Source: Anaerobacillus sp.
GTDB lineage: Bacteria > Bacillota > Bacilli > Bacillales_H > Anaerobacillaceae
Direction of reading: 5' to 3'
Assembly (NCBI GenBank): GCA_007120055.1
Contig: SKOL01000714.1
Location: forward strand, 1 to 5,627
Length of the DNA stretch: 5,627 bases
Shown one piece after another: positions 4,444-5,627 of this stretch. The notes beneath the pieces were generated by a model, which was not told the DNA's origin, made no database searches, and saw only the letters and a list, made by a program, of their open reading frames with translations. Within the stretch, counting starts at the first letter, position 1, and every line of letters begins with the position of its first letter. The translations under genes were made by a program, and so were the position numbers.

Positions 4444-5076
4444 ATGAAAGATTTTCGTTTATATGCGATTACCGGTGAAGAATTTCATAAAGGTAGAAGT
4501 CTAGTAGAAGTAATGGAAGAGGCAATCATCGGTGGTGTTGATATTATACAATTACGAGATAAAAAAAGTAGTAAAAAGGTTGTACTTGAAAAGGCAAAAC
4601 AATTAAAAGCTTTAGCTGAGAAATATGATATTCCATTAATTATTAATGATCATATTGATGTTGCATTAGCTGTTGATGCAGATGGTATTCATATTGGGCA
4701 GGATGATTTGCCACTAGAAGAAGCTAGAAGAATTGTTGGTAAGGATAAAATTATCGGGATTTCCACCCATCAAATTGAAGAAGCGAGAGAAGCACAAAAA
4801 AATGGAGCTGACTATATCGGTGTCGGCCCGATCTTTGCAACAAAAAGTAAAGAGGATGTCGTTGATCCAGTTACTACGAAGTATATTGAAGAAGTCGTAA
4901 ATGAAATTACGATTCCTTTTGTCGCTATTGGTGGGATTAAACTTCACAACATTGAACAAGTGTTGAATTCTGGAGCAACGAGAATTTGTGCGATTAGTGA
5001 AATTGTTGGTAGCGGTGACGTAACGAAAACTTGCCAAACATTTATCCAAAAAATAAACGAAAGGGTGACGAATTAA
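4444..5076 (+). CDS. thiE: Thiamine-phosphate synthase
   Basis: Joins HMP pyrophosphate to the carboxylated thiazole phosphate to give thiamine phosphate, in the cytoplasm. The product is 210 residues, normal for this TIM-barrel family. Motifs are QLRDK (36-40, pyrophosphate contact), INDH (67-70), HIGQDD (83-88, metal site), GVGPIFATKSK (126-136) and AIGGI (161-165). I place the start at 4444, with AGGAGG ending 7 nt upstream. The frame is open back to 4378 inside repeat copy 3, but that extension is not family sequence. The TAA stop overlaps the thiS ATG by one base (TAATG), so the two are probably translationally coupled. Expression should depend on the upstream TPP riboswitch. The resemblance to TenI-type aminotransfer isomerases is weaker, since the ThiE substrate motifs are complete. 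Confidence 0.96.
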   Translation: MKDFRLYAITGEEFHKGRSLVEVMEEAIIGGVDIIQLRDKKSSKKVVLEKAKQLKALAEKYDIPLIINDHIDVALAVDADGIHIGQDDLPLEEARRIVGKDKIIGISTHQIEEAREAQKNGADYIGVGPIFATKSKEDVVDPVTTKYIEEVVNEITIPFVAIGGIKLHNIEQVLNSGATRICAISEIVGSGDVTKTCQTFIQKINERVTN

Positions 5077-5273
5077 TGAATGTCTTCATTAATGGTGAAA
5101 AAAAAGAACTACATTTAGAAAATGTAGCAGAAGTCGTGGAACATTTTGATTTAGATGAAAACTTAGTCGTTACTGAAGTAGATGGTAATATCATTAACGT
5201 TGAACAAAGAAGAGACACAAAGCTATACGAAGATATGAAGATCGAGATTGTCCAATTTGTCGGTGGTGGTTGA
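5076..5273 (+). CDS. thiS: Sulfur carrier protein ThiS
   Basis: Small ubiquitin-like sulfur carrier of 65 residues ending in FVGGG. The C-terminal Gly-Gly is the tail that ThiF adenylates and that is converted to a thiocarboxylate, the sulfur donor for thiazole synthase ThiG. The start MNVFINGEKKEL and the pattern VDGNIINVEQRRDTKLYEDMKIEI, broken here as VDGNIINVEQ then RRDTKLYEDM, fit the family. I chose the ATG at 5076, with AAGGGTG (5061-5067) 8 nt upstream inside thiE; the reading frame stays open upstream to 5031 but that part is not family-like. Unlike B. subtilis, where thiG follows thiS, thiD follows here. The partner enzymes are not in the window. Confidence 0.93.
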   Translation: MNVFINGEKKELHLENVAEVVEHFDLDENLVVTEVDGNIINVEQRRDTKLYEDMKIEIVQFVGGG

Positions 5274-5338
5274 TTTTCGTTAGAAAATATTTAAATAAAA
5301 GTGTTTGAACATCCTCAAAAAGGGAGGTAGTTTATTAG

Positions 5339-5627
5339 ATGAGTGTAAGTAAAGCTTTAACAATCGCTGGTTCTGACTGTGGTGGTGGTGCCGGGATCCA
5401 GGCAGATTTAAAAACGTTTCAAGAGCGTGACGTTTATGGAATGAGTGTAATTACGGTGTTAACTGCGCAAAATACGTTAGGAGTTCATGGGGTTTACCCA
5501 CAATCCATTGAAGCCATCGAAGCACAGTTAGATGCAATTTTTCAAGACATTGGAACAGATTCAGTAAAAACAGGAATGTTATTTTCTGAGGAAATCATAA
5601 ATCTCGTTGCAAAAAAATTAAAAGATT
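5339..5627 (+). CDS. thiD: Hydroxymethylpyrimidine (phosphate) kinase, 5' part
   Basis: Phosphorylates HMP and HMP phosphate to HMP pyrophosphate, the pyrimidine substrate of ThiE. Only the first 96 residues are present; the family is about 265-270 long, so the window edge cuts it. Visible ribokinase-fold motifs are IAGSDCGGGAGIQADLKT (9-26), GMSVITVLTAQNT (34-46) and KTGML (77-81). The start is the ATG at 5339, with AGGGAGG (5321-5327) 11 nt upstream, a slightly long spacing. The 65 nt gap after thiS holds a weak AT-rich hairpin at 5273-5288 and no convincing promoter, so it is probably the third gene of the riboswitch operon. In Bacillaceae a paralogue with this fold acts mainly as pyridoxal kinase. 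The thi context favours ThiD. Confidence 0.92.
   Translation, partial: MSVSKALTIAGSDCGGGAGIQADLKTFQERDVYGMSVITVLTAQNTLGVHGVYPQSIEAIEAQLDAIFQDIGTDSVKTGMLFSEEIINLVAKKLKD

Noticed and set aside
5273..5288. Terminator between thiS and thiD
   Set aside because: ATTTTC/GAAAAT around GTTA is only 6 bp with a single G-C pair and no proper T-run, so it is too weak to end transcription by itself.

Overview
The window looks like the chromosome of a low-GC, spore-forming-type Firmicute, a member or close relative of the Bacillaceae. Evidence: AT-rich coding sequence, strong AGGAGG-type ribosome binding sites, GTG and TTG starts, Bacillus-specific families (YueI, YqgQ, ROK glucokinase GlcK) and a TPP riboswitch controlling thi genes. 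The gene order is not that of Bacillus subtilis, where as I recall yueI, yqgQ-glcK and the thi genes lie apart. I would not name a genus.

Layout. (1) 1-462, minus strand: yueI (GTG start), ended by a strong palindromic terminator. (2) 463-917: a gene-free stretch with a yueI promoter/operator candidate at 513-546, then a GC-rich island (50% GC at 601-800, against about 22% at 841-900) holding several hairpins and probably encoding one or more unrecognised RNAs. (3) 918-3917, plus strand: an unrecognised polytopic membrane protein, yqgQ, a full-length ABC ATPase-like protein of MalK/MsmX architecture with almost every ATPase motif eroded, and glcK. (4) 3918-4443: a regulatory stretch with a TPP riboswitch and its terminator, flanked on both sides by copies of a repeat. 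(5) 4444 to the end: thiE, thiS and the 5' part of thiD.

The most striking structure is a 114-118 bp repeat present three times (1432-1545, 3974-4090, 4299-4416), always intergenic and always in the same orientation as the downstream gene. Each copy has about 14 bp terminal inverted repeats enclosing a second, inner hairpin. The inner stems differ between copies at base-paired positions in a compensatory way. Two copies bracket the riboswitch, and the third lies upstream of yqgQ. This is a MITE-like or mobile structured-RNA family.

How the genes work together. ThiE joins the pyrimidine and thiazole halves of thiamine phosphate. ThiS carries sulfur for the thiazole half. ThiD makes the pyrimidine pyrophosphate. 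The riboswitch should shut the set off when TPP is plentiful. GlcK phosphorylates free glucose; the degenerate ABC protein encoded 5 nt upstream of it is a candidate sugar-linked pseudo-ATPase or regulator.
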